The notes: a model not told the origin generated them from the letters alone. Shown: positions 1 through 9,270, counted from the stretch's first letter. The stretch: 64,000 nucleotides of DNA from 66-474 sp044464225 (GCA_044464225.1 JBIQLN010000010.1:45042-109041), one strand, 5' to 3'. Made by a program: numbers and translations.

Positions 1-1
1 C

Positions 2-2935
2 ATCGTCGCGCAATGGCCGGGGCATTCGGCGGAAGAGGTCGAACAACAGATCACCGTGCCGATGGAACTCGGCATGAATGCGATCCCGGGCCTCGTCACC
101 AAACGTTCGATCTCGCTGTACGGATTGTCCGACGTCACGCTCACGTTTTCCGACGACACGGACCGCTATTTTGCCCGCCAGCGCGTCTACAACCGTCTTC
201 CGGGGATCGACCTGCCTGATGGCATCACGCCCGACGTCGGGCCGATGTCGCCGCCGTCGGGACTGGTCTACCGCTACGTGCTGCAGAGTACCGACCGCTC
301 GCCGATGCAGTTGAAAACGCTGCAGGACTGGGTGATCGCGCCGCAATACCGCTCGGTACCGGGGGTCGCCGACGATTCGGGTTTCGGTGGCGGCACCATG
401 CAATATCAGGTGTTGCTGGATCCGGTGAAGATCGCCGGGCTGGGACTCAGCGTGTCGCAGGTCGAAGCCGCGCTCGCCGCCAACAACAGCAATGGCGGCG
501 GCGGCTTCTACCAGCAGGGTGGGCAGTTCTTCTACGTGCGCGGCCTCGGGCGCATCAAGACGCCCGCGGACATCGGCGACATCGTGCTGGCGGTGCACGA
601 CGGCACACCGGTGCTGGTCAAGGATGTCGCCGAGGTGAAGGTCGGCATTGCGCCCCGTCTCGGCGAGTTCGGTTACATGCACCGGGACGACGCGGTGGAA
701 GGCGTGATCCTGGCGCTGACCGGCTCGAAGACCGAAGACGTGTTGAAGCGGGTCGAAGCCAAGACTAAGGAGCTGAATGAGACGATCCTCCCCAGGGACG
801 TGAAGATCCACCCGTTCTACGATCTGACCACGCTTATCGACCAGACCAAGGGCGTGGTGATGCACAACCTCACGCTCGGACTGGTGCTGGTGATAGGCGT
901 GCTGGTGTTCTTCCTGTACGACCTGCGCGCCGGGCTGATCGTCGCGGTGACGGTACCGATGGCGCTGCTGTTCGCGTTCCTTTGCCTCGACTTGAAGAAT
1001 GCATCCGCCAATCTGCTTTCGATCGGGGCAGTGGATTTCGGCATCCTCGTGGATGGTGCGATCTTCATGGTCGAGAACATCTTCCGCGAGCTGGGGGCGC
1101 GGCGCGGCACCGAATACGAGATCCGGGAAGTGATCCTCTCCGCGGCCGCCGAAATCGACCGGCCGCTGGTGTATGCCGTCGCGGTGATCGTTGCCAGTTT
1201 CCTGCCGATCTATTTCCTCACGGGACCGTCCGGCACGCTGTTCAAGCCGATGGCCGACACCATGATCTTCGCGCTGGTCGGCTCGCTCGTCGTCACGCTG
1301 GCGCTGTTGCCGGTGTTGTGCGGCATCTTCTTGCGCCGTGGCGTACGCGAGCGACACAACGCGATCTACGAAAAATTCAAGGCGTGGTACGTGGGCGCGC
1401 TCGATCGCGCGCAACGCGTGCCATGGCGGGTGACCGCCGTGTCGGTCGTGCTGCTGGGGCTCACCTTCCTGATGATGCAGGGAATCGGCGCCGAGTTCAT
1501 GCCCAACCTCGACGAGGGCGCACTGTGGGTGCGCGCGACGATGCCGTACACCATCTCGTTCGAGAAGGCATCGGAAATCTCGCCGGAAATCCGCAAGGTG
1601 CTGATGTCGTTCCCCGTCGTCACCACGGTGACGTCGGAACTCGGCCGCCCGGACGACGGTACCGATTCGACGGGGTTCTTCAATGACGAATTCCTCGTCG
1701 GCCTGAAGCCGTACGCGGCATGGCACGGCGCGTACCGCGACAAGCAGGACCTGATCGCGGCGATCGACAAGAAGCTCGAAAGATTCCCGGGCATCCAGTT
1801 CAACTTCACCCAGCCCGCCGAGGATGCGGTGGACGAAGCCGAAACGGGCCTCAAGAGCGCGCTGGCCGTGAAGCTGTACGGCCCCAGCCTGCAGGTGCTG
1901 CAGAAGGAAGGCAAGGCCATCAAGGCGGTGATGGAAAAGGTGCGCGGCATCACCGACATCACGCTGGTGCACGAACTTGGCCAGCCCAACCTTGCAATCG
2001 AGATCGACCGCGCGAAGATCGCGCGGTACGGCCTCAATGTCGACGACATCAATGGCCTGGTCAATGCCGCGATCGGCGGCGACGTCGCGACCCAGGTGGT
2101 GCAGGGTGACAAGCAGTTCGACCTGGTGGTGCGCCTGCAGCAGCGTTTCCGCGACAACCCGACGGAGATCGGCGACATTCCCGTGGCGACGCCCGGTGGG
2201 CAGCAGATTCCGTTGAAGGAGCTCGCCAGCATCAAGGTGGAGAATGGCGCCTCGTTCATCTATCGCGAGAACGGGTCGCGCTATATCGGCGTGCAGTTCT
2301 CGGTGGCGGGGCGCGATCTCGCAGGCGCCGTGAACGATGCGATCGCCCAGGTCGCGAAGCAAGTGAAACTGCCGCAGGGCTATCGGCTCGAATGGGGCGG
2401 CGAATACAAGGAATACACCGCGTCGCGCGAGCAGATGCGGGTGGTCCTGCCGCTGACGGTGGTGCTGATCTTCGGTCTGTTGTTCGTGCTGTACGGCAAC
2501 TTCAAGTTCCCGTTGATCACGGTGCTGGGCGTGCTGCTGTCGGCGCCTTTCGGCGCGGTGTTCGCGATGTGGATCACGGGTACGCCGTTCTCGGTGTCGT
2601 CCGGCATCGGGTTCATCGTGCTGTTCGGCGTGTCGGTGCTGACGGGGGTCGTCTATATTTCCTGCGCAAACGAATTGCGATTGGGCGGGATGGACATGCT
2701 GCAGGCCGCGCAGGAAGCAGCGGTAGTGCGATTGCGTGCGATCCTGATGACCGCGCTGGTCGCGGCGCTGGGCCTGCTGCCGGCGGCGATCGCACACGGT
2801 GTCGGCACCGACTCGCAGCGCCCGTTCGCGCTGGTGATCGTGGCCGGCATGATGTCACGCCTCGCGATCGGCATCTTCGTCATGCCGGCCTTGTACAAGC
2901 TGGTGGCACGCCAGGGCGATCGCCTGCAGGTGTGA
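2..2935 (+). CDS. Heavy-metal RND efflux pump, inner-membrane subunit (CusA/CzcA family), 5' end missing
   Basis: This is the proton-driven inner-membrane pump of a tripartite metal or cation exporter. The reading frame is open from the left edge, so the gene starts outside the window and I estimate that about 50 residues are missing. A porter-domain signature of this family (WPGHSAEEVEQQ) opens the visible part. The fourth membrane helix carries the acidic heavy-metal RND signature DFGILVDGAIFMVEN, which is why I place it with CusA/CzcA and not with drug pumps. Hydrophobic helix clusters lie at about residues 275-430 and 805-970. The C-terminal QRP motif is present, but the last helix is less typical (SRLAIGIFVMP). 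The substrate cannot be told from sequence. A membrane-fusion partner gene is expected upstream, outside the window. Confidence 0.9.
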   Translation: MVAQWPGHSAEEVEQQITVPMELGMNAIPGLVTKRSISLYGLSDVTLTFSDDTDRYFARQRVYNRLPGIDLPDGITPDVGPMSPPSGLVYRYVLQSTDRSPMQLKTLQDWVIAPQYRSVPGVADDSGFGGGTMQYQVLLDPVKIAGLGLSVSQVEAALAANNSNGGGGFYQQGGQFFYVRGLGRIKTPADIGDIVLAVHDGTPVLVKDVAEVKVGIAPRLGEFGYMHRDDAVEGVILALTGSKTEDVLKRVEAKTKELNETILPRDVKIHPFYDLTTLIDQTKGVVMHNLTLGLVLVIGVLVFFLYDLRAGLIVAVTVPMALLFAFLCLDLKNASANLLSIGAVDFGILVDGAIFMVENIFRELGARRGTEYEIREVILSAAAEIDRPLVYAVAVIVASFLPIYFLTGPSGTLFKPMADTMIFALVGSLVVTLALLPVLCGIFLRRGVRERHNAIYEKFKAWYVGALDRAQRVPWRVTAVSVVLLGLTFLMMQGIGAEFMPNLDEGALWVRATMPYTISFEKASEISPEIRKVLMSFPVVTTVTSELGRPDDGTDSTGFFNDEFLVGLKPYAAWHGAYRDKQDLIAAIDKKLERFPGIQFNFTQPAEDAVDEAETGLKSALAVKLYGPSLQVLQKEGKAIKAVMEKVRGITDITLVHELGQPNLAIEIDRAKIARYGLNVDDINGLVNAAIGGDVATQVVQGDKQFDLVVRLQQRFRDNPTEIGDIPVATPGGQQIPLKELASIKVENGASFIYRENGSRYIGVQFSVAGRDLAGAVNDAIAQVAKQVKLPQGYRLEWGGEYKEYTASREQMRVVLPLTVVLIFGLLFVLYGNFKFPLITVLGVLLSAPFGAVFAMWITGTPFSVSSGIGFIVLFGVSVLTGVVYISCANELRLGGMDMLQAAQEAAVVRLRAILMTALVAALGLLPAAIAHGVGTDSQRPFALVIVAGMMSRLAIGIFVMPALYKLVARQGDRLQV

Positions 2936-2970
2936 ACGCAGACGTGCGCAGCCCGGCATTCGGTTTTCGA

Positions 2971-2997
2971 CAAAAACGGGCGCCATGCGGCGCCCGT
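2971..2997 (-). terminator. Rho-independent terminator after the outer-membrane protein gene
   Basis: A perfect 9-bp stem (ACGGGCGCC / GGCGCCCGT) with a 4-nt loop lies at 2976-2997. Read on the minus strand it is followed at once by TTTTTG. It lies 25 nt beyond the minus-strand stop at 3022 and between two convergent genes. It could also slow plus-strand transcripts from the RND gene, which lack a matching T-run. Confidence 0.8.
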
Positions 2998-3021
2998 CGT
3001 GAGGCAATACGTCGCGTCAAC

Positions 3022-3603
3022 TCAGAAACGGTATTCCAGATTCGCGGAATAAACCTTGGTGTCGACGTCGGCGCCGTCCTTCTTGATCTGGAAGTAGTCG
3101 AAGTTCACGCCGAGGCTCCAGTGGCGGTTGAAATCGATGCCGGTACCGACGCCGCCGTACCCGTTCACGCCGTTGGCACTGTAGGAGTAACGGGTGGTGG
3201 TGCCGGTCGCGTCGGTGATGTCGGCCCGCAGGTCGACGATCCACTTGAAGAGCCCGGCGCGGGCAGAGATGTACCATTTCTCGGTGGGATTGAAATGGCC
3301 GTCGAGGCCGAGTGTCCAACCTTTACCGGAGACGCTCCCGCGGTCGCCGGCGTCGTCGCGCTGCGAGATGCCGCCGAGGTCGACGTAACCGCCTTCGATC
3401 CCGATGAACCGCGACCGCCAGCCGGCATTGATCTGGTAGCTGGTATCCGATTCGGTGCCGGACAGCCCGGCGTACGAGGCTTTGTAGTGCGCGCTGCCCG
3501 CACCCCCGTTGATGAACCAGCCGGTAAGGTCCTTGGCCTGCGCGCCGGTTGCAAGGCACGCCCCCGCCACGCACAGCGCAAGCGCCGTGAACTTCTTTTG
3601 CAT
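3022..3603 (-). CDS. Outer-membrane beta-barrel protein (small porin-like, OmpA/OmpW-type barrel)
   Basis: A 193-residue exported protein. The N terminus is a clear signal peptide, with lysines, a hydrophobic core and a predicted cut after AQA at about residue 23. The mature part is a series of alternating, aromatic- and glycine-rich strands (GWFINGGAG, GIEGGYVDLGG, WSLGVNFDYFQ). It ends in a phenylalanine (SANLEYRF), the usual outer-membrane assembly signal. The size fits an eight-stranded barrel. It is convergent with the RND pump gene and has its own terminator, so it is probably a separate transcription unit. No ligand or specific role can be deduced. Confidence 0.8.
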   Translation of the reverse strand: MQKKFTALALCVAGACLATGAQAKDLTGWFINGGAGSAHYKASYAGLSGTESDTSYQINAGWRSRFIGIEGGYVDLGGISQRDDAGDRGSVSGKGWTLGLDGHFNPTEKWYISARAGLFKWIVDLRADITDATGTTTRYSYSANGVNGYGGVGTGIDFNRHWSLGVNFDYFQIKKDGADVDTKVYSANLEYRF

Positions 3604-3890
3604 GTTGTTCTCCCTGATTGACGGATGTCGGCGTCACGCCGATACCGGCCCCCTGATGCGGCGGGCAGCGATTCTATCAGGCTGGTCCAGCGCGCCTTTC
3701 TGAACTTTTGCAACGGCGCACGTCCGATGCCGTCCCCGGGGCTCCCGGCATCGCCGGAATCCGCGTGATGCCGTGGCCGCGCCGTCCGTCCATCCATCGC
3801 GCGACGGCGTATGCTGGTGTTGCAAACAACGACGTGCGGTGGCGACAGCGCCCGCATCGCCACTCGCCGTCGACGACGGTGGGCATTCAC

Positions 3891-4097
3891 ATGACTTCCA
3901 ATCCATCCAGCCACGACGTCCCTGTGCGGGAACGCACGGCCGGCGATCGCGCCTCCACGCTGCCGCTCGATTCCGTCCGTGCCTCCCATGAAAAGCGCGA
4001 GCGCCTGCTCGACGAGGCACTCATGGAGACGTTCCCCGCCAGCGATGCACCATCCTGGACAATGGGCGTTTCGCACGTGAGCACGCTGCGTCATTGA
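3891..4097 (+). CDS. Small conserved hypothetical protein with DEALMETFPASD motif
   Basis: A 68-residue, hydrophilic, probably cytosolic protein. The recognisable part is its second half: a charged helix (ASHEKRERLLDEAL) followed by METFPASDAPSW. I know this short motif (LLDEALxETFPASDxPS) from small uncharacterised proteins in many Proteobacteria, sometimes at the end of longer proteins. I chose the ATG at 3891 because the longer upstream reading is rich in Arg and Pro, as expected of non-coding high-GC sequence. The Shine-Dalgarno sequence is weak. The function is unknown. Confidence 0.55.
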   Translation: MTSNPSSHDVPVRERTAGDRASTLPLDSVRASHEKRERLLDEALMETFPASDAPSWTMGVSHVSTLRH

Positions 4098-4236
4098 TCG
4101 GTTCACGGATCGCCGGCGGCCGAGCCCCGTCGGGTGGCCGCGTGCGTGCGCGCCCGTACTCCTGACACGCAACCCCCATCGGCTTTGTCGCGGCGGCCGC
4201 CGTGCCCCTTGCGGAGGCCGCCCGGACGGGCATGGC

Positions 4237-4242
4237 TATAAT
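4237..4242 (+). promoter_or_regulatory. Possible -10 element (TATAAT) before the TonB receptor operon
   Basis: A perfect TATAAT stands in very GC-rich DNA 51 bp before the receptor start codon. The best -35 match (TTGCGG at 4209) is 22 bp away, which is too far for a standard sigma-70 promoter. This is only a candidate. Confidence 0.3.
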
Positions 4243-4293
4243 GGCCGGCCGCGGCGGGGATGCGCCGCGTGGGGTGCGCCACAGGAGAGAGCG

Positions 4294-6273
4294 ATGCCAT
4301 CGGGAGGTTCCGGCGAACGTCACGCTGCACGCACCGCATGGCTCTGCCGCGGCGGCCGCATGGGACTGTTCGCTGCAGTCGCGTGCGCCAGCGGTGCCGG
4401 CTTCGCGCAGGGGTCACTCCAGGATCTCGGCAAGCTTTCGTTGCAGGACCTCGGCAGGATCGTCGTGACATCGGTGGCCAAGCATCCGCAGATGCTGGCC
4501 GACTCGCCGGCGGCGGTGTACGTGATCTCCCACGACGACATCATGCGATCCGGCGCCCGCTCGTTGCCGGAGATGTTGAGGCTGGCGCCGAATCTCGGTG
4601 TGATGCAGCTCAGCCCGAGCAATTACATCGTCACGTCCCGCGGTCTCAGTGGCAACCAGGCGGCGCAGAATTTCCCGAACAAGCTGCTGGTGCTGATCGA
4701 TGGGCGCAGCGTCTATTCGCCGTTGTATTCGGGGATTTCGTGGGACACGCTGTACGTGCTGCCCGAGAACATCGACCGGATCGAGGTGATCAGCGGCCCG
4801 GGCGGCGCGTTGTGGGGCGCCAATGCGGTCAACGGCGTCATCAACATCATCACCCGCGCGGCAGCCGAAACGCAGGGCGGGCTGGTCGAGTTCGGCTGGG
4901 GCAACGAAGGCCGGTCCGCGTCGCTCCAGTACGGGGGCGCGCTGGGCCAAAGGGGCCGGTATCGCATCTACGCACACGATTTTCGCCGGCGGTCCTTCGA
5001 TTCGCTCGACGGTAGTGACGCGCGCAACGGCTGGACGGCGCCGCAGGCGGGGTTCCGCATGGACTGGGATTCGGGCGCGAGCGATGCGTTCACCGCCCAG
5101 GGCGACATCTTCGATGCCCGCACCGACCAGATCGATGCGCCGGATTACCGCACGGCCGGGGTGAACGTGCTGACGCGTTGGCGACACGCATTCGATGGCG
5201 GCTCGCATCTCCAGTTGCAGGGGTACTACTCCCATGACCGGAGTTGGGACGCCTTGTCGGCGGGCGCGGTCATGCTGACCACCTGGGATGTCGAAGCGCA
5301 GCACGATTTCCGAATCGGCGACGTGCACCACGTCACCTGGGGCGTGGGCGACCGCGTCTACCACTATCGCCTGTCACCGGACATCCGTGCGGACGGTTCG
5401 CTGATGTGGGATCCGGCGGTCAACACGCAAAGCCTGTCCAACGTTTTTGCCCAGGATCAACTTGCGCTGGGCACGCGCGCCCGGCTGACGCTCGGCATCA
5501 AGGCCGAACACGATCCGTATTCCGGCCTGTCGTGGATGCCGAGCGCGCGTTTTTCCTGGAAGGCAAAGGATGGCATGCTGCTGTGGCTGGCCGCATCGCG
5601 CGCGGTACGCACGCCGACCGCCTTCGATGAGGACGTCATCGAGATCTCCAATACCCCGGCCGGTCCTTTACGCGTCCTCAACGGCGATCCGGATTACCGC
5701 ACCGAAAAACTCACCGCCTACGAGGCCGGCCTGCGCACCCAATGGGCCACCCGCGCGACCTTGTCGGTTTCCTTTTACTACAACGTCTATGACGACCTGC
5801 GCAGCGTCGAATTCTCCCCGACGGTATTGCCTCTGGTGTGGGGCAACGGCATGCGGGGTCACACCTATGGCGTCGACATGTGGGCCGGCTATTCGGTCGC
5901 CGACTGGTGGAAGCTGAGTGCCGGCCTGTCGAAAGAACGCGAGCATTTCGGTTTCAAGCGGGATTCGGCGGGCTTTTATGGCCAGGCGGAGGCCGGCAAT
6001 GATCCGCGTCATCGCGCTTTCCTGCGTTCGTCCATGAACCTCGGCGCGCGCTGGCAGTTGGATGCCGATTTGCGGGACGTGGGGGAACTGCCGGATCCGC
6101 GCGTACCGGGCTACACGGAACTCAACGCGCGCCTGGGCTGGGTGCCGAATGACCGTTGGGAACTGTCGTTGTCCGGAATGAACCTGTTGCATCCATGGCA
6201 CCAGGAATACGTGGCTGCTTACGCGAATCGCATAGGACGGACTTTTTTCCTGGACGCGCGGTTCAAGTTTTGA
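4294..6273 (+). CDS. TonB-dependent outer-membrane receptor
   Basis: A 659-residue outer-membrane receptor for TonB-energised uptake or sensing of a ligand. The export sequence is long, with the hydrophobic core at about residues 22-38 ending in FAQ. The plug domain follows at about residues 60-180, with typical motifs (VYVISHDDI, LPEMLRLAPNLGV, IDRIEVISGPGGALWG and NAVNGVINIIT). The rest is a beta-barrel ending in phenylalanine (LDARFKF). AGGAGAG before the ATG at 4294 is a good ribosome site. The plug resembles that of the colicin-I/vitamin-B12 receptor class, but the ligand cannot be named. It is the first gene of a run with a YfiR-like protein, a histidine kinase and a response regulator, which points to a sensory role as well as transport. 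Confidence 0.88.
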   Translation: MPSGGSGERHAARTAWLCRGGRMGLFAAVACASGAGFAQGSLQDLGKLSLQDLGRIVVTSVAKHPQMLADSPAAVYVISHDDIMRSGARSLPEMLRLAPNLGVMQLSPSNYIVTSRGLSGNQAAQNFPNKLLVLIDGRSVYSPLYSGISWDTLYVLPENIDRIEVISGPGGALWGANAVNGVINIITRAAAETQGGLVEFGWGNEGRSASLQYGGALGQRGRYRIYAHDFRRRSFDSLDGSDARNGWTAPQAGFRMDWDSGASDAFTAQGDIFDARTDQIDAPDYRTAGVNVLTRWRHAFDGGSHLQLQGYYSHDRSWDALSAGAVMLTTWDVEAQHDFRIGDVHHVTWGVGDRVYHYRLSPDIRADGSLMWDPAVNTQSLSNVFAQDQLALGTRARLTLGIKAEHDPYSGLSWMPSARFSWKAKDGMLLWLAASRAVRTPTAFDEDVIEISNTPAGPLRVLNGDPDYRTEKLTAYEAGLRTQWATRATLSVSFYYNVYDDLRSVEFSPTVLPLVWGNGMRGHTYGVDMWAGYSVADWWKLSAGLSKEREHFGFKRDSAGFYGQAEAGNDPRHRAFLRSSMNLGARWQLDADLRDVGELPDPRVPGYTELNARLGWVPNDRWELSLSGMNLLHPWHQEYVAAYANRIGRTFFLDARFKF

Positions 6274-6302
6274 CGACCTTCCGGCCACCCGACGTCCGTG
6301 CG

Positions 6303-6947
6303 ATGACCCCATCCGTTCCTCGTCGACTCCGCCCCGCGCAAGCCGCCACGGCCGGGCAGGCGGGCCCATGCCCGGCGCCGCGTCCCCGGCGGTGGCCAGG
6401 CGTGGCAAAATGCGCGCTGGCGATGCTGCTGATGCTGCCCTTCGCCACACTGCCCGCACTCCCGCCGCAGCCTGCAATATCACTCGAATACGCGGTGAAG
6501 GCCACCTATCTCTACAAGCTGGCGCCCTTCGTGAATTGGCCGCCCGGCACGTTCAACTCCCCGGATGCGCCATTCGATATCTGCGTCGTGGGTCCTGATC
6601 CATTCGATGATTTTCTCGAGAAGGCGGTCAGCGGGCACTCGTTCGGAACGCACCCGTTCCGGATCCAGAGAATGGAAACGATCGGCAGCGGCGACGACTG
6701 CCAGATCGCCTTCATCGGCTACGTCCAGCCGGAAAAAATACGCGAAGCGCTGCAGGCGTTGCACGGCCGGCCGGTCCTCACGGTGACCGATTCGCGGCAG
6801 GCGGACTTCGCGGGGAGCATCGTGCACTTCGTGGTGCGTCGCGGCCACGTGCGATTCGAGATCGACAATGCCGCGGCAACGCGCAACCACCTCGTGATCA
6901 GCTCCAAGCTCCTGAACCTGGCCTTGGCGGTAAAGGGAGCCGGGTAA
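6303..6947 (+). CDS. YfiR-family periplasmic protein (DUF4154)
   Basis: A 214-residue protein. After an Arg/Pro-rich start and a hydrophobic export segment (about residues 38-56) it matches the YfiR/DUF4154 family. The seen motifs are EYAVKATYLYKLAPFVNWP at the mature N terminus, FDICVVGPDPF, GRPVLTVTDS, VHFVVRRGHVRFEID and ISSKLLNLA. In Pseudomonas, YfiR is a periplasmic repressor of the membrane diguanylate cyclase YfiN. Here the next gene is a histidine kinase and not a cyclase. The start at 6303 is the first ATG after the receptor stop; ATG 6423 would give a shorter signal peptide and is a real alternative. The gene lies 29 nt after the receptor and 2 nt before the kinase, so co-transcription is very likely. 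Confidence 0.85.
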   Translation: MTPSVPRRLRPAQAATAGQAGPCPAPRPRRWPGVAKCALAMLLMLPFATLPALPPQPAISLEYAVKATYLYKLAPFVNWPPGTFNSPDAPFDICVVGPDPFDDFLEKAVSGHSFGTHPFRIQRMETIGSGDDCQIAFIGYVQPEKIREALQALHGRPVLTVTDSRQADFAGSIVHFVVRRGHVRFEIDNAAATRNHLVISSKLLNLALAVKGAG

Positions 6948-6949
6948 CG

Positions 6950-8446
6950 ATGGAACCACGCTTCCACGGTTCGGTACTGCTGCGGCCGGTCACCATCGTC
7001 GCTTCGGTGCTGTTGTTGTTGCTGGTGGGCACGGTCGCGATGGTGTACCAGTTCCGGACGGCCGGCGAGGAGCGCTTGCGCCAGATCACCGCGCAAGCCA
7101 ACACGCTCGCCGCCAGCGTCACCGCGGCGGTGGCCTTCGACGACCGTGCCGCCGCCCGCGAGTACATCCACGCGCTGATGCTGGATCCGCGCCTCGAGGC
7201 TGCTGCGGTCTACGACGAATCCGGCCACCTCATGGCGGGCGACCAGCGGCCCGGCAGTGAACCCATCGTCCCCACCAAGGTCCCGGCGCAGCGATACGGA
7301 AGAAGTCCGCTGCTGGTGGCGGTTCCGGCACGCCAGGGCAGCACCATCGTCGGCAGCGTCTGGGTACGCGCGGCGCCGACACCCTGGACCATGCGCCTGG
7401 CGCGTGTCAGCGGTGTCGCGCTTTTGACGATCATGGCCGTGGTGATGCTTTCGCTGCTCGGATTGGCGCAGCGCATGCTGGCGCGTGCGAACGCCGACGC
7501 ACACCGGCGCGCGGAGGAGCTGACGGAGGCAAACCTGCGCCTGATCGCGGAAATGGAACAACGCTCGCGCGCCGAGGAAGCCCTGCGCCAGAGCCAGAAG
7601 ATGGAGGCGGTGGGCCAGCTTTCCGGCGGCATCGCGCACGACTTCAACAATGTGCTGATGATCGTCAAATCGGCGCTCGTGCTGCTGGAAAAGCGGCTGA
7701 CCCAGAGCGTCTCGGCCATCGAACAATTCGCCGAGGTAGCGCGCGCCCGACTGGCCGCCGGTGAGCAGCAGGACGCCGCCGGATTGCTGCAGGTGCTGGA
7801 AAACGGCCTCGCGCTGGTCGCCGAGGGCAAAGCCCGCCGGCAGCAGATCGGGCGTTATCTGGAAACCGCCAACGGCGGCATCGACAAGGCTGCGGATCTC
7901 ACCCGCCGCCTGCTGGCGTTTGCGCGGAAGCAGCCGCTGTCCGCCCGCTCGGTGCGCCTGGACGACCTGATCCGGGATATCCAGCCGCTGCTGGAGCATT
8001 CGGTGGGACCGGATGTGCAAATCCGTTACCAGCTGGCCTCGCGTTGGCACGTTTTGTGCGATGTCAATCAAATGGAGAATGCGATCCTCAATCTCATCAT
8101 CAACGCGCGCGATGCGATGCCCGAAGGCGGGCGGATCACCATCAGCACTGCGGACGTGCGCGTCGATGCGGATGAATCACCCGGCCAGAAGGTGGTCGAC
8201 CAGGTGCGGCTGCGGGTTGCCGACAATGGCACCGGCATGACCGAAGAAGTGCGCAGCCGGGCGATGGACCCTTTCTTCACGACCAAGCCCGTCGGCAAGG
8301 GTACCGGCCTCGGGCTCAGCACCATCCTCGGCTATGTGCTGCAATCGAACGGACGGCTCAGCATCGACAGCGAAGTGGGCGTCGGGACGTCCGTCGATAT
8401 CGTGTTGCCGCGCGAACTCAGTGCCGTTTCGACGGAGGTGGCGTGA
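6950..8446 (+). CDS. Sensor histidine kinase with CHASE8-type periplasmic domain
   Basis: A 498-residue inner-membrane kinase. Membrane helix 1 is at about residues 14-34 and helix 2 at about 153-176. The periplasmic part between them contains TLAASVTAAVAFDDRAAAREY, which matches the CHASE8 type of sensor found in YfiN. The phospho-acceptor is His230 in GGIAHDFNNVL. The ATPase domain has the N box (LNLIINARDAMPEGG, about 377), the G1 box (DNGTGM, about 424) and the G2 box (GTGLGLSTILGY, about 450). The DFNN form of the H box is typical of kinases that act on separate receivers. The gene lies between the yfiR-like gene and a receiver gene with which it overlaps. Direct control of the sensor domain by the upstream YfiR-like protein is inferred. 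Confidence 0.88.
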   Translation: MEPRFHGSVLLRPVTIVASVLLLLLVGTVAMVYQFRTAGEERLRQITAQANTLAASVTAAVAFDDRAAAREYIHALMLDPRLEAAAVYDESGHLMAGDQRPGSEPIVPTKVPAQRYGRSPLLVAVPARQGSTIVGSVWVRAAPTPWTMRLARVSGVALLTIMAVVMLSLLGLAQRMLARANADAHRRAEELTEANLRLIAEMEQRSRAEEALRQSQKMEAVGQLSGGIAHDFNNVLMIVKSALVLLEKRLTQSVSAIEQFAEVARARLAAGEQQDAAGLLQVLENGLALVAEGKARRQQIGRYLETANGGIDKAADLTRRLLAFARKQPLSARSVRLDDLIRDIQPLLEHSVGPDVQIRYQLASRWHVLCDVNQMENAILNLIINARDAMPEGGRITISTADVRVDADESPGQKVVDQVRLRVADNGTGMTEEVRSRAMDPFFTTKPVGKGTGLGLSTILGYVLQSNGRLSIDSEVGVGTSVDIVLPRELSAVSTEVA

Positions 8447-8832
8447 TGCCGGTTGCGGAGGTGAAGGTTGCGCGCCTGCTGGTTGTCGAGGACGAGGAGT
8501 TCCTGCGCGAAGTGGTTGCCGAGAGCCTCGAGGAAACCGGCTACGAGGTGGTTGCCGTGGGTGACGGAAGCGCCGGCCTGGCGATGCTGGAATCGGATTC
8601 GACGTTCGACGTATTGGTCAGCGACATCCGCCTGCCGGGTCTGAGCGGATATGAACTTGCCGCCGCCGGCAAGGCGCTGCAGCCGGAATTGAAGGTGATC
8701 CTGATGACCGGCTACGCCCCCAGCCTGCCTCCCGAGCTGAAATCGGCGGTCTACCAGGTGCTGCAGAAGCCGTTCCGCATCGACTGCCTCGCCGGCGTGG
8801 TGGCTGCCGCGCTCGCCGGCACCGAAAGTTAG
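8446..8832 (+). CDS. Single-domain response regulator (CheY-like receiver)
   Basis: A 128-residue stand-alone receiver with no output domain. The acidic pocket is E15-D16, the phospho-acceptor is Asp60 (VSDIRLPG), the switch threonine is in LMTGYAP and the conserved lysine is in LQKPF. The start ATG at 8446 shares bases with the kinase stop (TGATG), and a GTG three bases earlier is possible. Such overlap implies coupled translation and a dedicated kinase-receiver pair. With no DNA-binding or enzymatic domain, it must act through protein contact or pass phosphate to an Hpt protein. A receiver-Hpt protein is encoded elsewhere in this window (38219-38998), but a link is speculative. Confidence 0.9.
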   Translation: MPVAEVKVARLLVVEDEEFLREVVAESLEETGYEVVAVGDGSAGLAMLESDSTFDVLVSDIRLPGLSGYELAAAGKALQPELKVILMTGYAPSLPPELKSAVYQVLQKPFRIDCLAGVVAAALAGTES

Positions 8833-9147
8833 CTCGTTCGGTTGCGGAAACGCCACGGCGCAGCGCCCGAACGGGCAGCGGATGGACCGGCTTCCCGCGC
8901 CGCCCCGTCGCCGGTGCGCGAATGAAACGAGTGGATGGATGAAACGCCTTTCCGAGGCAGGCCTTGTGCGATGCCGCGTAGGCTCTTCCGTGTCGAGACC
9001 CTTGCGCCTGCGGGGACGATTCGCTGGCGGCAGAAGGCGCATCGTCGTGATCGACCATCGCGCGAGCCATCGGCATCCCGCAGGCATCGCTGGCACACCG
9101 GACCGGCTTTCGGCGCGGCAGGTGCTCCGTTATCCCCGGATTCTCGG
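8833..9147. other. Intergenic stretch without a recognised gene
   Basis: About 315 bp lie between the receiver gene and tRNA-Leu. I see no convincing reading frame, hairpin terminator or repeat. One short segment near 8881 (ATGGACCGGCTTCCCGC) resembles a segment at about 62950, which may be a decayed repeat. Confidence 0.5.
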
Positions 9148-9232
<85 letters not shown>

Positions 9233-9270
9233 AGGTGTGCGCCGTGGCGCCAGGCGCCAGCGAGCCGCGT

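Noticed and set aside
4209..4242. Full sigma-70 promoter before the TonB receptor
   Set aside because: The -10 box is perfect, but the best -35 is 22 bp away, so only the -10 was listed with low confidence.
4414..5364. Open frame of 316 codons antisense to the TonB receptor
   Set aside because: The Arg/His/Gln-rich composition is that of a mirrored coding frame; the receptor motifs on the plus strand are decisive.
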